Assembly (NCBI GenBank): GCA_944472135.2
Contig: OX235270.1
Location: 144,785,632 to 144,849,631 of the forward strand
Origin: Trichobilharzia regenti
Lineage: Eukaryota > Platyhelminthes > Trematoda > Strigeidida > Schistosomatidae
DNA length: 64,000 bases
Direction of reading: 5' to 3'
A program made the translations under genes and the position numbers. Positions 63,044-64,000 of the stretch are shown one piece after another. Below the pieces are notes generated by a model, which searched no databases, had not been told where the DNA came from, and was given only the letters and a program-made list of their open reading frames with translations. The first letter of the stretch is position 1, and every line of letters starts with the position of its first letter.

Positions 63044-63269
63044 CTGAAAACGAGACAAAGAGTTATAATTAATTACCACGGGGAATATTCAGTGAATTTT
63101 GAATCATATTCGTATGATTTGCAAATCATACAGTTTGAGGTGAAATTTAGATGTCATTTACATCAGCCAGTAGTGCTCGCTAGCAAGATCGAACTGGCCT
63201 AAACACTGGACGATCATTCCCGTATATTTGTGTCATGCTCCTGACTTCTTTGCTGATGAAATTCTGTTT

Positions 63270-63495
63270 TATTCCTTATCTTTCCCAGTGGAGCATAGGG
63301 CTCCAAAGCTCAGCTTTGAATTCTCAGTAGTAGTGGATTCAAATTTATGGAGTGGAGTTGCTAGCCCCACGCCCAACTTTCCTTCTTTACCGCGCTTCCA
63401 ACCGGCTTAGCGAGGATGAGGAATGCCCCAACAGGATTTGAACCGCAGACCTCAAAAGCGGTTGGGGAGCACTCTACTGCTGGACCACCGACGTT
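63270..63495 (-). mobile_element. tRNA-like SINE, family H
   Basis: CCAGTGGAGCATAGGGCTCC..GTTGCTAGCCCCACGCCCAA, then the reverse complement of a tRNA-like head with GTCGGTGGTCCAGCAGTAG and box-B-like GGTTCAAATCC. Confidence 0.7.
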
Positions 63496-63859
63496 GGTGG
63501 CATACAGACCACATCGGATAACTAAGTATTTTAGTCCACATTGATAGTTGTAATGAAATCTTTGCAACTCACTCCGATTTAGTTGTGTAGTTATCTATTG
63601 TTCAACGATATATATATATATATATATGCGTGTTTTGTCTAAAAGAGTAAACGAATTTTATCCTGCATGTTTACAGAAAGATCACAATAGGTCAGTATGG
63701 AGTTCTATGGTTGAGCACCGGCCAATGAATATCTAAGAAAAATTCACTCTAACTTATCCACATAACGTACGTTTCCGTATACTTTAAGTAGCTGCTGCCT
63801 TAGATATTTAGATGGCAAATCCTACGCTTCCCTTCTCTCGGGGATATAATTCTAATCCC

Positions 63860-64000
63860 AGTTATCATGATGAGCTGATATCGGTTAGAGAACCAGAGGG
63901 AAACGTGGGATTACGGGACAGATGTTTCGTCCTAGTAGGATAAAATACGTCGGGTGTGAGGACAGATACTCACCAATAACAGTGGCTGGTGGTCGCGCTA
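63860..64000 (-). mobile_element. Hammerhead SINE, truncated at window edge
   Basis: Minus copy: tail ATCATGATGAGCTGATATCG, then a degenerate hammerhead segment (complement of GGACGAAACATCTGTCC). It continues past the right edge. Confidence 0.65.

Noticed and set aside
1..64000. CRISPR arrays, operons, ribosome binding sites or bacterial features
   Set aside because: The sequence is clearly eukaryotic (spliced gene, SINEs). No regularly spaced direct repeats of CRISPR type are visible.

Overview
The window is eukaryotic and almost certainly from a schistosome-type blood fluke (Digenea). The evidence is an AT-rich, intron-rich sequence packed with retroelement debris; a canonical Sm-alpha-type SINE with its hammerhead ribozyme (15078-15360); many copies of tRNA-derived repeats; and numerous Penelope-like (PLE), RTE-like and CR1-like retrotransposon fragments. 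The species cannot be fixed from this sequence alone.

One host gene dominates the window. On the minus strand, 16 consecutive internal exons (63043 down to 1795) can be joined with matching splice phases into a partial open frame of about 1846 codons. Block by block, in the right order, it matches the central helical/ubiquitin-like region of the giant deubiquitinase USP9X / Fat facets. The N-terminal part lies beyond the right edge. The catalytic USP domain (Cys and His boxes) should lie beyond the left edge. The conserved blocks are separated by Ser/Ala/Thr/Asn-rich insertions, so the fluke protein is far longer here than its vertebrate relative. Introns run from about 0.9 to 10.6 kb.

Everything else I can support lies in these introns. 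From left to right: two PLEs and a fold-back SINE in intron 15 (2.6-7.2 kb), with a degenerate telomere-like tract inside an inverted-repeat element; RTE ends, SINEs and a composite fold-back in introns 14 and 13; a PLE, the Sm-alpha SINE and a large fold-back in intron 12 (12.4-16.5 kb); PLEs and SINEs in introns 11 and 10; PLE, RTE and SINE layers in intron 9 (28.2-34.6 kb), ending in a CR1 copy close to a splice site; a CR1 endonuclease fragment in intron 8; RTE and other repeats in intron 7; an RTE copy about 98% identical to the intron 9 copy, but inverted, in intron 4; and in the 10.6 kb intron 2 an RTE, a tRNA-Glu pseudogene, SINEs and a 366-bp near-perfect palindrome.

The most interesting theme is self-cleaving RNA. 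At least one Sm-alpha hammerhead and a second, much more abundant tRNA-derived family with a hammerhead-like core (best copy 26502-26551) are visible. A third, longer repeat family has a GAAAC(N)GTC-like motif next to a short stem that shows compensatory base changes between copies. The PLE palindrome carries a similar GAAACGTC motif. Alignments to USP9X are from memory and by eye; no database search was run.
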